NCBI GenBank assembly: GCA_949316235.1
Contig: OX438743.1
Span: 20,643,771 to 20,707,770 of the forward strand
DNA length: 64,000 nt
Direction of reading: 5' to 3'
From: Oegoconia quadripuncta
Taxonomy: Eukaryota > Arthropoda > Insecta > Lepidoptera > Autostichidae
Made by a program: the position numbers and the translations under genes
Part shown: one piece after another, positions 9,790-20,427 of the stretch
Numbering within the stretch: position 1 is the first letter of the stretch
Layout of the letters: each line of letters opens with the position of its first letter
The notes under the pieces: generated by a model
Database searches by the model: none
What the model was told of the DNA's origin: nothing
The model's input: the letters and a program-made list of their open reading frames with translations, nothing else

Positions 9790-10192
9790 TTACCTATGAA
9801 ATTGGAGTTTTTTTCTTCGTTAATATGTAACAATTTCTGCGATTTTCAAAGCTATATCCAAATTTGTTTTTTATTTGGAAAATGGAATATTATTTCAAGG
9901 TTTCACATGAAATATTTTTTAATTTCTGGGCTAAATCACATAATTAGAAACATTTGAACGGAGCTCTTTTCATGTGCTGCCAATAATCATTTCTTAGATT
10001 CGTTGAAACTTTTAAAAAGCGGTTACTTTTAAAAATTAACGCTGCCTATACTTAACTTAATGTTATCCGATAATACACACAAGGTTTAGCTAAATTTGGA
10101 TTTGCCGTTACCAAAAAAAAAATCAAAAATGTTTGTATGGAGAAAACAGTCCTAATGAAATTCTTCATACAAAACGCCAATTTCATAGGTAA
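9790..10192. mobile_element. Small TIR element
   Basis: TTACCTATGAAATTGG at 9790-9805 is matched by CCAATTTCATAGGTAA at 10177-10192, a perfect 16-bp terminal inverted repeat. The interior is AT-rich with no coding potential. A non-autonomous DNA transposon of unassigned superfamily. Confidence 0.55.
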
Positions 10193-10389
10193 GGACCTAA
10201 TACAATAATCCATAGGTACTCTTATTTTTTAAATAAAAGCTTCATTTAAAAAAGTTTTTGTTTACTTTTAATTTATTATTTAATAGTTGTTTGTATATAT
10301 TCAATTAACGTATGTGTTTATATGAGTAATTTATTTATTTTATTAAAATTAGTTTACCGAGCACGCTACCTAAATATCATGTGCGTAAT

Positions 10390-10520
10390 GCTTCCTAACT
10401 TAAAGGTGCCTGGAAGAGATCGCTTTTAGTGATAAGGCCGCCAAATTGGACAATCCCTTTTTTCTTATTTATCGTTGTTTTGCTTCTTATTGTTGTACAA
10501 TAAACCAAAAATTTGGTTTG
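10390..10520 (+). mobile_element. LINE 3' UTR fragment
   Basis: CTGGAAGAGATCGCTTTTAG followed by TGATAAGGCCGCC and TGTACAATAAA. The forward orientation of the 3' UTR is seen reversed at 11229-11420. Confidence 0.6.
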
Positions 10521-10529
10521 TATTTTTTT

Positions 10530-10796
10530 AAATAAATATCCTTAGACATACACACAGCGCCATCTAGTTCCACAGTAAGCAAATATAGGCTTGTGTTGTG
10601 GATACCAGATGGTTGATATACTACATAAATTATTTTTTTTTTGTAAATAAATACTTATTATAGATGAAAACATCCATAACTCGGGTACACATGTCCGTAT
10701 TCATCACACAAACATATGCCCCTAGCGGGATTTGAACCCGCAACCTTTTGGTATAGTGGTCAGAGTTGCTAACCACTACACCAAACAGGTCGTCAA
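10530..10796 (-). mobile_element. SINE-B, full length
   Basis: AATAAATATCCTTAGACATA, CGCCATCTAGTTCCACAGTA, CATCCATAACTCGGGTACAC, box B GGGATTTGAACCCGCAACC and head CTAACCACTACACCAAACAG. A good reference copy for the family in this window. Confidence 0.88.
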
Positions 10797-11148
10797 TTTA
10801 GATTTGTTTGTTTGTTACTAACTGTAAAGATTGATTAAATATCATTAGTATGGTTACCCCTCGCAGGTTTAACTCCTGCTATGCCACTATCCAAAATGAA
10901 TGTGTCTGCGACTCCGCCTAGTTTCATTAGCCTTTTTCTTATTGTATTCTAGCTCTCTTATCCCATTCCGCTATTCCTGCTGTAAATCTTACATTCTGAC
11001 TCACTAGTTTGAAAATATTACAATCTTCGGCTACGTCGAGCCTTTAGCATTACTCGTTGTGAATAAGAAAGAAAGAATATCCTTCATCCCTGTGATTCAC
11101 CGTTTATTTTATGTGTTGTGTAGAAAAAATGAATTTATTGTTATTTTA
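10797..11148. other. No recognisable feature
   Basis: Intronic, no supported frame. CGCAGGTTTAACTCCTGCTA near 10865 is an isolated box-B-like string. Confidence 0.4.
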
Positions 11149-11228
11149 ACCCCTGACGAAAAACGAGGGGTGTTATGTATTTGACGGCTTTATGTGCGTG
11201 GATGTGTGTTTCCAGCCGGATTTATCTT
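11149..11228 (+). repeat. Dispersed repeat fragment
   Basis: AACCCCTGACGAAAAACGAG and GGGTGTTATGTATTTGACGG resemble a common lepidopteran intergenic repeat. It is cut by the LINE tail that follows. Confidence 0.4.
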
Positions 11229-11420
11229 ACAATACAATACAATACAATACAAATACTCTTTATTGTGCAAAATAATTTACAATAATTTTTGATGATAACA
11301 ATAGAACACAATTAGGCGGTCTTATCACTAAAAGCGATCGCTGGAAGAGATCTCTTCCAGACAACCCACAGCTATGGGACATTTGTAGGTAGAAAAACAG
11401 GTATCTTATCTTAGTTATTG
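11229..11420 (-). mobile_element. LINE 3' end with short (ACAAT) tail
   Basis: Four ACAAT units, AAATACTCTTTATTGTGCAA, then GGCGGTCTTATCACTAAAAG and GATCTCTTCCAGACAACCC. This is the unexpanded version of the tail that became long arrays at 1209 and 3401. Confidence 0.7.
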
Positions 11421-12029
11421 ATCCGATCCGATTTTAGTGCGGTTTCCTTTATATTAAAGACTAAACGAGAGGTGAGGTTGGTAGCCATGTTTAATGACAA
11501 TGGGTTTAGTCGTTTCGAGGATATTTAGATTTAAAAACAGGTTTTTGATGTATTACGATGACATCGAGTATTCTCTAAATTTGTGTTAAACCTGCATGGT
11601 TTCAATTTTAGTTTTTCTTTATTCTTTTTCTAATAGAACACCCTGTCATTTATTAAGAAGTATATTTTAAATATTTTTTGATATTCTTTTTGTTTTGCTT
11701 ACCACACTGTGATTTCTTTTCTTTTAGTGAATTAGAGGAGAAATAGAAATTTGAAATCGTTTCATATTTAAAATTAAACCCAGAGATAGGTTATGATATC
11801 GATAATAAAGATAGAGCTTTTATGTATTTTAGTTACATTTTGAAAAAGTGTATATTGTTTATACCTGTATATAAATTATGGATAGAGAACAACCTGTAGT
11901 ATAGATAGTATAGATACCTATGATGGTATAGATACCTATCATTAAATAGTCATTTGTTTTCTCGGAGGTTTCTAAATTCTCATTTCATAGTCATATATTT
12001 ATCATTATCAGCTATAGCTAGTAGTATAG
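11421..12029. other. No recognisable feature
   Basis: AT-rich intron sequence without a supported element. Confidence 0.4.
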
Positions 12030-12195
12030 GACGGTCCACTACTGAACATAGGCCTTACAGAGTTCCGCAGAAACCTGTTGAAAGCGATCTGTTTCTATCG
12101 ACTACTACGACATCGATGTACTCTTTTCAGTATTGTGCTTTGTAATATGTATATTCACTTTTGTGTAATAAAGTGTATTTGTATTGTATTGTATT
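12030..12195 (+). mobile_element. LINE 3' tail ending in GTATT repeats
   Basis: CCACTACTGAACATAGGCC near 12038, then GTAATAAAGTGTATTTGTAT and a (TGTAT) tail to about 12194. This is the same tail type as at 11229, in forward orientation. Confidence 0.55.
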
Positions 12196-12303
12196 GACCA
12201 CCGGCGACCTTAGGTAAACGTGCTACACTGCACTTGCCGGTGCGTGGTCTCCATTCATAGACTTTAATATCCCACCGGCCATCAGTTCTTCGAGCTATGT
12301 GTC
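12196..12303 (-). mobile_element. RTE-type LINE coding fragment
   Basis: The minus strand encodes HIARRTDGRWDIKVYEWRPR then TGKCSVARLPKVAGG, the familiar C-terminal region of lepidopteran RTE-type LINEs. It is fused directly to the copia LTR remnant at 12304. Confidence 0.75.
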
Positions 12304-12339
12304 TTACTGTGACAATTACTTCCAAATATACATTTATCA
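12304..12339 (+). repeat. Copia 5' LTR remnant
   Basis: 36 bp identical to 15366-15401, ending in CA as LTRs do. The rest of the LTR is replaced by RTE LINE sequence. Confidence 0.75.
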
Positions 12340-12475
12340 CACGTTATCAGCACGAAAAGGTAAAGAACACTAAATATTTAACACGTGCGTGTAAAAGATA
12401 TTTGTTGAAAGTCGCGAAAATTATAATTTCGCTTATTTTTCATTTTTTCGTCTTTGACATATTAGCTGTGAAATA

Positions 12476-13186
12476 ATGTCAAGTTCAATTTCTGCAATAA
12501 AACCGCTAGTAAACAGAGACGGTTTTGGTGTTTGGAAATTCAAGATGCGTATGTACCTAATACACGAAAATTTATGGGAAACTGTTGCCGGATACCGTGA
12601 AGGTAGTCAAATTACCGCTGAGAAAAGGTTGCGTGACGATCAGATTGCGTTATCGAAAATTTGTCTCAAAGTTGATGGTATGGCAATCACCCTTCTCAGA
12701 CCTTGTGAAACGGCTAAAGCTGCGTGGAAAGCCTTGTCCTCTGCGTATGAAGACAAAGGCTTAGGACGAAGAATAAGCCTCGAACGGAAGTTGTACAGGT
12801 ACTGTCTAGATGATTTCAACGATATAGAAATGTACATTAATGCTGTTATGTCAACAGTCCAGGACCTTGCCGATATCGGCAAGATCATAGAAGATGCTTC
12901 AATCGCTGCTATTCTTCTTGGAGGTTTGTCTCCACAGTATGCCCCTCTTGTTATGGCATTGGAGAACTCAAATGTAGAAATTACTGTTGACTTGATAAAG
13001 ACGAAATTGTGGAATGAATTGAATAAACCAAAGGAGAATAACCAGGATACTGCCCTGAAAACACGGACTAATCAGAAATCTAAGCCATCTTCATCAAAAA
13101 CTAAGAAACAGATTATCTGTTACGACTGTCGGGAGCCAGGCCATAAGAGTCCAGACTGTCCCCATAAGAAGGACAAGAAAAAGTAA
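12476..13186 (+). CDS. gag: Copia Gag polyprotein
   Basis: 236 codons. The N-terminal two thirds is the UBN2/Gag-type helical region (VWKFKMRMYLIHENLWETV, then a LEALSSAYEDKG-like helix). The C-terminus has one CCHC zinc knuckle, CYDCREPGHKSPDC (C-x2-C-x4-H-x4-C), that binds RNA, and a lysine-rich end. The stop codon TAA at 13184 is created exactly at the rearrangement breakpoint: GACAAGAAAAAG of Gag runs into AAATAGCCTCTTTCGC, the reverse of an RNase H coding sequence. The protease that should follow is not there. Confidence 0.88.
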   Translation: MSSSISAIKPLVNRDGFGVWKFKMRMYLIHENLWETVAGYREGSQITAEKRLRDDQIALSKICLKVDGMAITLLRPCETAKAAWKALSSAYEDKGLGRRISLERKLYRYCLDDFNDIEMYINAVMSTVQDLADIGKIIEDASIAAILLGGLSPQYAPLVMALENSNVEITVDLIKTKLWNELNKPKENNQDTALKTRTNQKSKPSSSKTKKQIICYDCREPGHKSPDCPHKKDKKK

Positions 13187-13197
13187 ATAGCCTCTTT
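13181..13197. repeat. Breakpoint inverted repeat, left copy
   Basis: AAGTAAATAGCCTCTTT is the exact reverse complement of AAAGAGGCTATTTACTT at 14914-14930. Both encode the Lys-Glu-Ala-Ile-Tyr segment of RNase H, in opposite orientations. Confidence 0.85.
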
Positions 13198-13905
13198 CGC
13201 AGCATCAGTCAACGCCATGTACTCGGCTTCGGTAGAAGACAACGCCACTGTAGGCTGCTTCTTCGATGCCCACGAGACAGGTCCATTTGCCAGTTTGAAG
13301 CAATAACCTGTGTAGGAACGATAGCGTGGTTCTGCAACCTCAACATCAGAATCACTTTCTTCTAATTGTTCTGGTGACGGGGCAAACCCAAGTTGACTCG
13401 GCTCAAAGTCGGCAACAATACTGGGTCCAGGTATCGGATCCTCTCTACTATTTGTTGTAGAGTCGATCTGTGAACATAAAGGTAAACGTGCCGGTTGTGG
13501 CACATCCACCCGTGATTGAGGACTAAGGAATAAGGGTACACGTGCCGGTTTGAGCGCACCAGGCTCTAACTGGTATTTGACACCCTTTCCTTTTTCCTCT
13601 AAATCCCGGAAAGTGTCTTCAAAGAAAACCACGTCCCTACTTTCGACAAGTCGTCTAGGATATTTTGCATCTCGGAAGTAATAACTATTGGGATCGTCAG
13701 AATAGCCAACAAAAATATGCTCGGTTGCCTTCACGTCCAACTTCTTCCGATTACAATCGGGGACATGAATCAGAGCTCGACATCCAAAGACTCTTAAGTG
13801 TGATAGGTTCGGCTGTTTACCATACCACAGCTCAAAAGAAGTCTTACCTTCGAGAGCACGGTGAGTGAGTCCTATTCTTAAGATAGACTGCAGTTTCCGT
13901 CGCAT
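13188..13905 (-). pseudogene. Copia integrase C-terminus joined to RNase H, RT missing
   Basis: Reading on the minus strand, ELWYGKQPNLSHLRVFGCRA and HIFVGYSDDPNSYYFRD are the C-terminal part of copia integrase. A Pro/Ser-rich linker ends EVAEPRYR, and SYTGYCFKLANGPVSWASKK with ALSSTEAEYMALTDAAKEAI is copia RNase H. About 400 residues of reverse transcriptase that should lie between are absent with no stop, so the deletion is in frame. Confidence 0.85.
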
Positions 13906-14866
13906 CTTGCCAATATGCTGGAGAAAGAGAACTGCCAGAGAGCATAGACCTAGCCTTTTCTATGATCGTTCTGTTGATCCTTTCAGCGATGGAGTTTTGC
14001 TGCGGACTATAGGGCACTGTCGTCTGATGCTGAATTCCTTCCATCTGTAAGTAATTTGTAAGGTCAGTATTGACATATTCTGTCCCGTTGTCGCTCCTCA
14101 ACACTTTTATTTTTAATCCCTTTTCTCGCTCCAGTAGGGATTTGAAAATACGAAATTTATCCTTTACTTCAGCTTTTGAAGAAATAAAGAATGCAAAGAT
14201 CATACGAGTAAAGTCATCTATGAAAAATAAGACATACTTACTTCCTTGAAAAGACGTCTCTGATAATGTACAAACGTCAGTATGGACAAGTTCTAAAACT
14301 GAAGTTGCCCTTTTATACGGAATCCTTTTGAAAGGCTTCCGACTCAGTTTTCCTTCTACACAGGCCACACATGGTTCCTTGTCAACTGTTGAATAATCTA
14401 TGCCTACTACCTGGTCCTTTTTTAAGCGATCCATCCCAATGCGGCATAGGTGACCTAAACGTTTATGCCAGAGTTGATACCTGGACACGTCAGAGTGCAC
14501 ATTAAAAGCAGATAATTGACGTGGTACATTGACTGTACAATCTAAAGAATACAGCCCACCACAGATCGAACCATGTAGCAAAGAAATACCTGTACAAGAA
14601 AAAACACTAGAGTTATAAAAGTTACAACCAGATTTATCAAAAACCACACAAAAACCGTTATCAACTGCTTTCTTTACTGAAATAAGATTAGCGTTCAAAT
14701 TAGGTACATGAACAACGTCACTAATCTTCGTAACCTCATCACACATCGTAATAGAAATGTCGCCAACGCCTTCACTGGATAACCGACGACTGGCCGACGC
14801 CCCATATGACTTCAAGACGAGAATGGTTGGAGAACGTGAAAGGATATCCCACCGGCAAAGTGACAA
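13860..14866 (-). pseudogene. Copia pre-integrase and integrase core, inverted
   Basis: Minus strand. GAG-pre-integrase zinc motif LWHKRLGHL with CVACVEGK, then the integrase core with catalytic Asp in ELVHTDVC, Asp in LRSDNGTEYV and Glu in SPQQNSIAERINRTI. All three acidic residues are present. The frame is lost near 13865, where the downstream HRALEGKTSFELW continues in another frame, so one frameshift separates this from the integrase C-terminus. The first about 27 codons of the open frame (before LSSEGVGDI) are reverse-strand protease sequence and not real. Confidence 0.85.
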
Positions 14867-14905
14867 TTGCTAATGGAAAGGTGTTATCCAGTGAAGGCGT
14901 TGGCG
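14761..14905. repeat. Breakpoint inverted repeat, 23 bp arms
   Basis: CGCCAACGCCTTCACTGGAT (14761-14783, 23 bp) is the reverse complement of 14883-14905. Both encode LSSEGVGD of the protease/pre-integrase boundary. The arms mark the second junction of the inversion. Confidence 0.85.
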
Positions 14906-15210
14906 ATATTTATAAAGAGGCTATTTACTTACGTCGTTTGATATCCGAGGTATGTGATATTAAATATCCTAGTATAACCATTTGCAGTGACAGTCAGAGT
15001 GCGCAGAACTTAGCTCATAATCCTATACACCACGGCAGATCGAAACATATTGATGTTAGGTACCATTTTATTCGCGAAAAGGTATCTGAAAATGTGATTG
15101 TGCTTCAATACACTAAGTCCAGTGACCTGTTAGCTGACGTGTTGACAAAATGTCTTGGGAAAGTTGCACATCAAAGGTGTATCAATAGTATAGGTTTAGT
15201 TAAGGCGTAG
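14806..15210 (+). pseudogene. Copia protease tail fused to RNase H C-terminus
   Basis: The frame starts with REWLENVKGYPTGKVTIANG (end of the aspartic protease region), runs through LSSEGVGDI, and then jumps at 14911 to YKEAIYLRRLISEV with the rest of RNase H (SDSQSAQNLAHNPIHHGRSK, HFIREKV, DLLADVLTKCL). The protein end is the true end of copia Pol. The join is the right-hand breakpoint. Confidence 0.85.
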
Positions 15211-15295
15211 TTACTTTATGTTACAATGTTTTTCTTTATGTTACAGTGTTTGTTTGTTATTACTAAGGCTTCTGAATATGGTCATTACGGGTGGA

Positions 15296-15401
15296 TGTTG
15301 TAAGATGTGATACTGGCCATATTAGAACTATTTTATTTTGAATTTTTAGTATAGAACATCTGCTTTTACTGTGACAATTACTTCCAAATATACATTTATC
15401 A
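15296..15401 (+). repeat. Copia 3' LTR, probable
   Basis: Begins TGTTGTAAGATGTGATACTG after a purine-rich GGGTGGA, ends TTTATCA. Only its last 36 bp can be compared with the 5' side. Confidence 0.55.
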
Positions 15402-15496
15402 TGTAAACATCTAGTGTTCTTACTTTATATTTTCCCACACTTACCAACTGCTTCAACTTACTGATACCATAGAGTAATAACACTACACCGCTGATA

Positions 15497-15552
15497 CTGA
15501 TAAACTTCAAACTTCAATCTTCAAACTTCAAACTTCAAACTTCAAACTTCAA
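15497..15552. repeat. (AAACTTC)n heptanucleotide repeat
   Basis: About eight units of AAACTTC with one ATC variant. Confidence 0.85.
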
Positions 15553-15617
15553 GTATCCCTATATAGTATAGTAGTATTGCGCACGGGAGTTCAGCTATGT
15601 TAGCCAAATCGGAAGTC

Positions 15618-15870
15618 GAAGTCAAATCAAATCAAATCAAAAATGCTTTATTTTGTTGGTACACAGGGTACACTTAAAATAGTCAGATTTTACATTTTTA
15701 AAGCTACTGCTTGTTCATAAGGCAATTTTCCCCTGTGAAGAACAAGCCAGAAACTCGGGAGGTTGCTCTTTAAAAAAAAAGGTTTTTGTATTACAAAATT
15801 ATTAATTGTTATATTATATTATAATATTTCATTATTAATTGTGAAATAGCCTGGTTATGCGAACGGGTTG
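15618..15870 (-). mobile_element. LINE 3' end with (AAATC) tail
   Basis: AATCAAATCAAATCAAAAAT then GCTTTATTTTGTTGGTACAC and GAAGAACAAGCCAGAAACTC. The same 3' UTR is at 23165-23500. Confidence 0.6.
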
Positions 15871-15904
15871 GTCCATGAATGTTTATCATTTTTTTTTGTG
15901 TTTT

Positions 15905-15966
15905 TATTAAAAACTGGTTTCGCGTTTGACTACAATCTCACCTGATGGAAAGTGACGATGTAGCCG
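15905..15966 (-). mobile_element. Jockey/CR1-like LINE 3' fragment
   Basis: TTTGACTACAATCTCACCTG and GGAAAGTGACGATGTAGCCG, the end of the family at 67-600. Confidence 0.7.
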
Positions 15967-16570
15967 AAGTCATCTAAATAATATGATATTTTTTAATATG
16001 CTTTGGTGTGTATAAGTGGTGGCCATGGCAAAAATCGATCGCAAGCATCAACATCATTTATTTTCAATATAAGATACATGATATAATTTGTTGAATGTCA
16101 GTTCAGTTTGAATATATTATTCATATTCATTTATTCATGCTTTCATGTGTACATTAGATCTTAAAAAAACAATAGTCCATACATGAGACTCTGTAAGGGC
16201 ACGACAGATTCTAAACTTAATCTAAAATAATTAATTGTATTTACTATTCTAATTATCACAACACATTACTATGTTTATCTATTTATTGTTGATTGTTAAT
16301 ATAAATATTTTAATTAATATGGATATACCTATGTAATTATAAATATTTTGAGGAGGTCTTTTCTGTTTAATACTTATCAATTTTTAATTTATCTATAGTT
16401 TATCTATCTATCTATAAAAATATAATTTATCTAAAATATAAAAATAACAATAGGGCATTTCTCTGTCAGTATGTCCAAGCTACTACGACTCGGAAAGGGA
16501 AATCATTTGTAGGTAAAGAAGCGGCGAAAGAAACCCACTATTATACTTTACACTATACTTTGTAATAGGT
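15967..16570. other. No recognisable feature
   Basis: Very AT-rich intron sequence. Confidence 0.4.
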
Positions 16571-16806
16571 ATAGCTAGCTTTCCGCCCGCGGCTTCGTCT
16601 GCGTGGAATAACTTTATCGCGGAAATTTGTTTATCCCGCGGGAACTACTCACTTTATCGAGATAAAAAATATCCTATGTTTTAATGCAGGGTATTAATTT
16701 GGTGCATAGGTAGAACACCTATGCACCAAATTTCACCCCAATCCGTTAATCCGTTTCGGTGTGATTGAGCAACAAACAAACAAACAAACATCCAAACTTT
16801 AGTAAT
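16571..16806 (-). mobile_element. LEP1-like Helitron, full length
   Basis: CTAGCTTTCCGCCCGCGGCT (reversed 3' end with CTAG), TTTATCCCGCGGGAACTACT, then ACAAACAAACAAACATCC at the 5' side. Contains GTGCATAGGTAGAACACCTATGCAC, a small local palindrome replacing the usual sequence. Confidence 0.8.
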
Positions 16807-17321
16807 AAAATGTCCTTGGTTGGAGGTAGATCACTGTTAGATCGCAGTTTTTCACCGGTGATGGCAATTCCAAGGACAAGCATTTCCCTGTGAAGTTGGT
16901 GGCGTCCTGAGTAAACTGCCTATCATCTTTCGCATTTATAATCGACAGATATAGACTAGATATTATGTATAAGTCAACCTCATAAAAGCGTGTGTTAAAA
17001 CGTCGCGCACACTTGATGAGATATCTAACAAACAAATCCCTAGTCAGCGTCTAGTGTAATATCAAATATCAAAACATTATGTGTATACCTCTACACAAGG
17101 TTTCCCTGGAGACACGTTCGGGAAAGCTATGAAACAAAGACTCTTATACGAGATGCGACTTACTCTGTGACTTTACCAGATAATTTGATGTCAGCGCAAA
17201 TGAAGAGATCGCGTATGCGGTGACACTGAATCTCATCAGAACGTCAACGTATTAATCTGTTTTATGATGGTTTTGAATTATTTTAAAGGCAAATTTTGAA
17301 TGTTTATTGGAACTTATACAT

Positions 17322-17487
17322 CTAGATTCTAACAAATATTATAAATGCGAACGTTTGGATGTTTAGATGAAATGTGGTAAATATGTAGAAAATACTCTGG
17401 AAATAGGATTTTTTTTAACCTGATAAAGTGTGTACGCGATAAAGTTATTCCATGCAGTCGAAGCCGCGGGCGGAAAGCTAGTTATAA
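17322..17487 (+). mobile_element. LEP1-like Helitron, internally deleted
   Basis: AATATTATAAATGCGAACGT at the start and GCCGCGGGCGGAAAGCTAG at the end. The middle is shortened. Confidence 0.78.
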
Positions 17488-17837
17488 CTATAAATAGAAA
17501 CATTAGTATCGAACCATAAAGAGAAAAAAACTAAAAATTTCACCATCCACTTCCTGGCTCCATCATTAGACCCTCGACACCAAGTGCAATATAACGATTC
17601 ATATGAGCCCAAACTCAAGGGGTTTACTAGTAGGTACTGAAGAGTTGCACCATCCACCTCCTGGCTCCATTATCATCATCATCAGATCAGCTCCAAGATA
17701 TCAACTAACAATTTTTTATTTTGATACGATAATTAAAAGTAGGTTAAAATTGACTTCTAAGATATGTTAGTAAGTTACAAGTGAAGCTGATAAAAGCGTG
17801 TTAAAATAGTGAAATTTTAGAAAACTTCTGAAAGACA

Positions 17838-18127
17838 ATTTTTTTTTGATTGGTACTTGACCTCAATCACACCTGATGTTAAATGAAGATGAGGCCGAAC
17901 GTGGAAGTATACTGACTCGGAAACCCCAACACATTTGGGGGACTGGCTATCTTATCCCTGACAAGCGGAGCACAACAAAGCTATTAACATTGCTGCTTGG
18001 CGGCAGATTTAGATAAGATGGTAACCAAACCAAACCGAGTACTTAAATATGTACCCCGCTGGGGATCGAACCCGCGACCTCCGAATCGTAAACCTAATGT
18101 TGTTTACATTGAGCCACAGAGGCGGGT
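17838..18127 (-). mobile_element. SINE-A
   Basis: T tract, CACCTGATGTTAAATGAAGA, body, then GGTAACCAAACCAAACCGAG shows loss of the GTAGCTAGCC block. Box B GGGGATCGAACCCGCGACCT is intact. Confidence 0.87.
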
Positions 18128-18540
18128 AAACTATGTCATCATCCAAATACATTTTCATCAAACATAGCCCAATAACTTCTTTATTTTAATTTAATCTTTG
18201 ATATAAAGAAAACTGCACTATGTTTGTATGATGAATACGGACATATATACCCGAGTTATGGATGTTTATATTTATTAATTAATTAATAATTTTTATTGTT
18301 TCTCACACAAAATAATTAAATTAGTCTAATGCGTCCTATATATTAATAAACAATAATTATACAATTTATTTTAAAAAATTCACAAATAAAAACTTAGCCC
18401 CAAATGTTTATATTCATGAGAAAAGGAAATCACTACTCATGTAGTATATCAACCGTCTGGTAGATGGCGCTGGGTTTATGTGCAAAGATATTTATTATTA
18501 TTATAATTATAAGTGTGTATTACCATGGAGAAATATGAAA

Positions 18541-18774
18541 ATAAATAAATAAATATTTCAAACACTTACACCAATCATCTAGTCCCAAACTAAGCAAAGC
18601 CTTGTACTGTGGATACTACATAACGGATAAACATACATAAATATTTATATAAACATCCATGACTCAGGAATAAATGTTCGTATTCACCACACAAACATTT
18701 ACCCCTCGTGGGATCGAACCCGCAACCGTTGGTTTCGCTGACAGGGTCACTATCCACTACACCAATCGGTCGTC
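18541..18774 (-). mobile_element. SINE-B, full length
   Basis: ATCATCTAGTCCCAAACTAA, CATCCATGACTCAGGAATAA, box B GGGATCGAACCCGCAACCG, head ACTATCCACTACACCAATCG. A second partial copy lies at 18880-18945, and an isolated body piece at 18215-18270. Confidence 0.85.
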
Positions 18775-18783
18775 AAACTCAAC

Positions 18784-18870
18784 CTAGCATACCTTACTTC
18801 TTTGCTGCTTTGGGTTCTTTAAATAACCTTGGCCCGTAAACGACAAGTTTAAAAATATAGACGTATTGTT
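18784..18870 (+). repeat. Dispersed repeat, copy 1
   Basis: TAGCATACCTTACTTCTTTG and CTGCTTTGGGTTCTTTAAAT recur at 21650-21735 with about 90% identity by eye. Unclassified. Confidence 0.6.
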
Positions 18871-19117
18871 TGTATACTCATCACACAAACATTTACCCGT
18901 CGCGAGTTTCGCTGATAGGGTCACTATCCATTGCACCAATATGCCTATTTAATTTCTGCTTGGCAGTAAACTTGCTTGTCAAACGAATATCATACGTACG
19001 AATATTAGCAATTCAAGTTTAAACTGCTCGCTTGGTTCATTCACCCAGATGTTAAAAGTCAAAAGGCGAGCAATGTTGTTCTAAGATGTAATCAAAATAA
19101 TACGAGAATATTACGAG

Positions 19118-19711
19118 TTTCCTCAAAGGAATGCCCTCAGGGTAACGGTAAGGTATAATGTAACGTTGGATGTTTATTGATTGATCAGACCTTTGTTATA
19201 TTCTTTCTTCAATGTTCAATAAATTCAATGTGTTTCTAAATAGGTCAGTTATGTGACTTTAAGTTGAGAAACCGTCTTGTGAGTCAACTCATAATTTTGA
19301 GATAATTTTAACTGAGTATATATACTCAGTTAAAATTATCCCCCTCAAAGGATATTTCCTCAAAGGAATGCCCTCAGGGTAACGGTAAGGTATAATGTAA
19401 CGTTGGATGTTTATTGATTGATCAGACCTTTGTTATATTCTTTCTTCAATGTTCAATAAATTCAATGTGTTTCTAAATAGGTCAGTTCTGTGACTTTAAG
19501 TTGAGAAACCGTCTTGTGAGTCAACTCATAATTTTGAGATAATTTTAACTGAGTATATATACTCAGTTAAAATTATCTATAAGATTAGCAAGGTCATTTA
19601 TTGTAAACCTGAAATTGGTTTGCACTTAAAGAATCGATTTCGTTGTGTGACTTTAAGTTGAGGAACCGTCTCGTGAGTCAACTCATAATTTTGAGATAAT
19701 TTTAACTGAGT
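19118..19711. repeat. 237-bp tandem repeat carrying perfect palindromes
   Basis: Copy 1 (19118-19354) and copy 2 (19355-19580) are nearly identical. A third partial copy is at 19643-19711. Each full copy ends in GATAATTTTAACTGAGTATA joined to its exact reverse complement, a 40-bp perfect palindrome at 19301-19340 and 19538-19577. Confidence 0.92.
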
Positions 19712-19721
19712 GACTGAGTGA

Positions 19722-19945
19722 ATATTATAAATGCGAAAGTTTGGATGTTTGTTATTCAATCAGGGCGATACGAATGAACTGATTGGATGGAATTTGGTAC
19801 ATAGGTAGAATATACTCTGAATTAAAATATAGGATATTTTTATACCGAAAAAGTGAGTAGTGCTCGCGGGATAAACAAATCAATCATAGCCGCGATATAG
19901 CTATTCTACGTAGGTGAAGCTGCGGGCGGAAAGCAAGTAGGCTTA
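19722..19945 (+). mobile_element. LEP1-like Helitron
   Basis: AATATTATAAATGCGAAAGT to GCTGCGGGCGGAAAGCAAG; the terminal CTAG has changed to CAAG. Confidence 0.78.
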
Positions 19946-20037
19946 TATAGTTTTCCATAACTATTTATCCAATTAAGAAATGATAAATACCCTACCAGCG
20001 GAAATATAAGAGTAACTGAATTCGCAACGATCCATTA

Positions 20038-20370
20038 TTTTTTTTTATGCACACGGGTTGGTACTTGACCTCAATCACACCTGATGTTAAGTGAAGATGA
20101 GGTCGAAGGTGGAAGCGTACTAATCCGGAAACCCCAACAGATTTGTGGGACTGGCTATCTTATCTCTGACCACCGGAATACAACAATGCTATTAACATTG
20201 CTGCGTGGTGGCAGATTTAGATAAGAGAGTGGTAGTTAGCCATTCGGACATTTAAAATGCCCTACCACCAACCAAACCGAGTACTTAAACATGTACCCCG
20301 CTGGGGATCGAACGCGCGACCTCCGAATCGTAAACCCAATGTTGTTTATATTGAGCCACGGAGGCGGTTA
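20038..20370 (-). mobile_element. SINE-A, near full length
   Basis: T tract, CACCTGATGTTAAGTGAAGA, body with GTGGTGGCAG variant, box B GGGGATCGAACGCGCGACCT, head GAGCCACGGAGGCGGTT. Confidence 0.88.
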
Positions 20371-20427
20371 TATAATTTTTTCTAGTCATATTGATTAAAA
20401 AAATGTGATAATTGGGGTGTACCGGCT

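Larger units (their letters stand above)
12304..15401 (+). mobile_element. Rearranged Ty1/copia element
   Basis: A 36-bp identical LTR end (TTACTGTGACAATTACTTCC to TTTATCA) lies at 12304-12339 and 15366-15401. Between them are Gag (+), an inverted block holding integrase and part of RNase H (-), a protease/pre-integrase piece (+) and the RNase H end (+). The reverse transcriptase domain is absent. The 5' LTR is reduced to its last 36 bp. The 3' LTR probably starts at about 15296 (TGTTGTAAGATG). CACGTTATCAGCACGA follows the 5' LTR as a candidate primer site. Non-functional as it stands. Confidence 0.85.
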
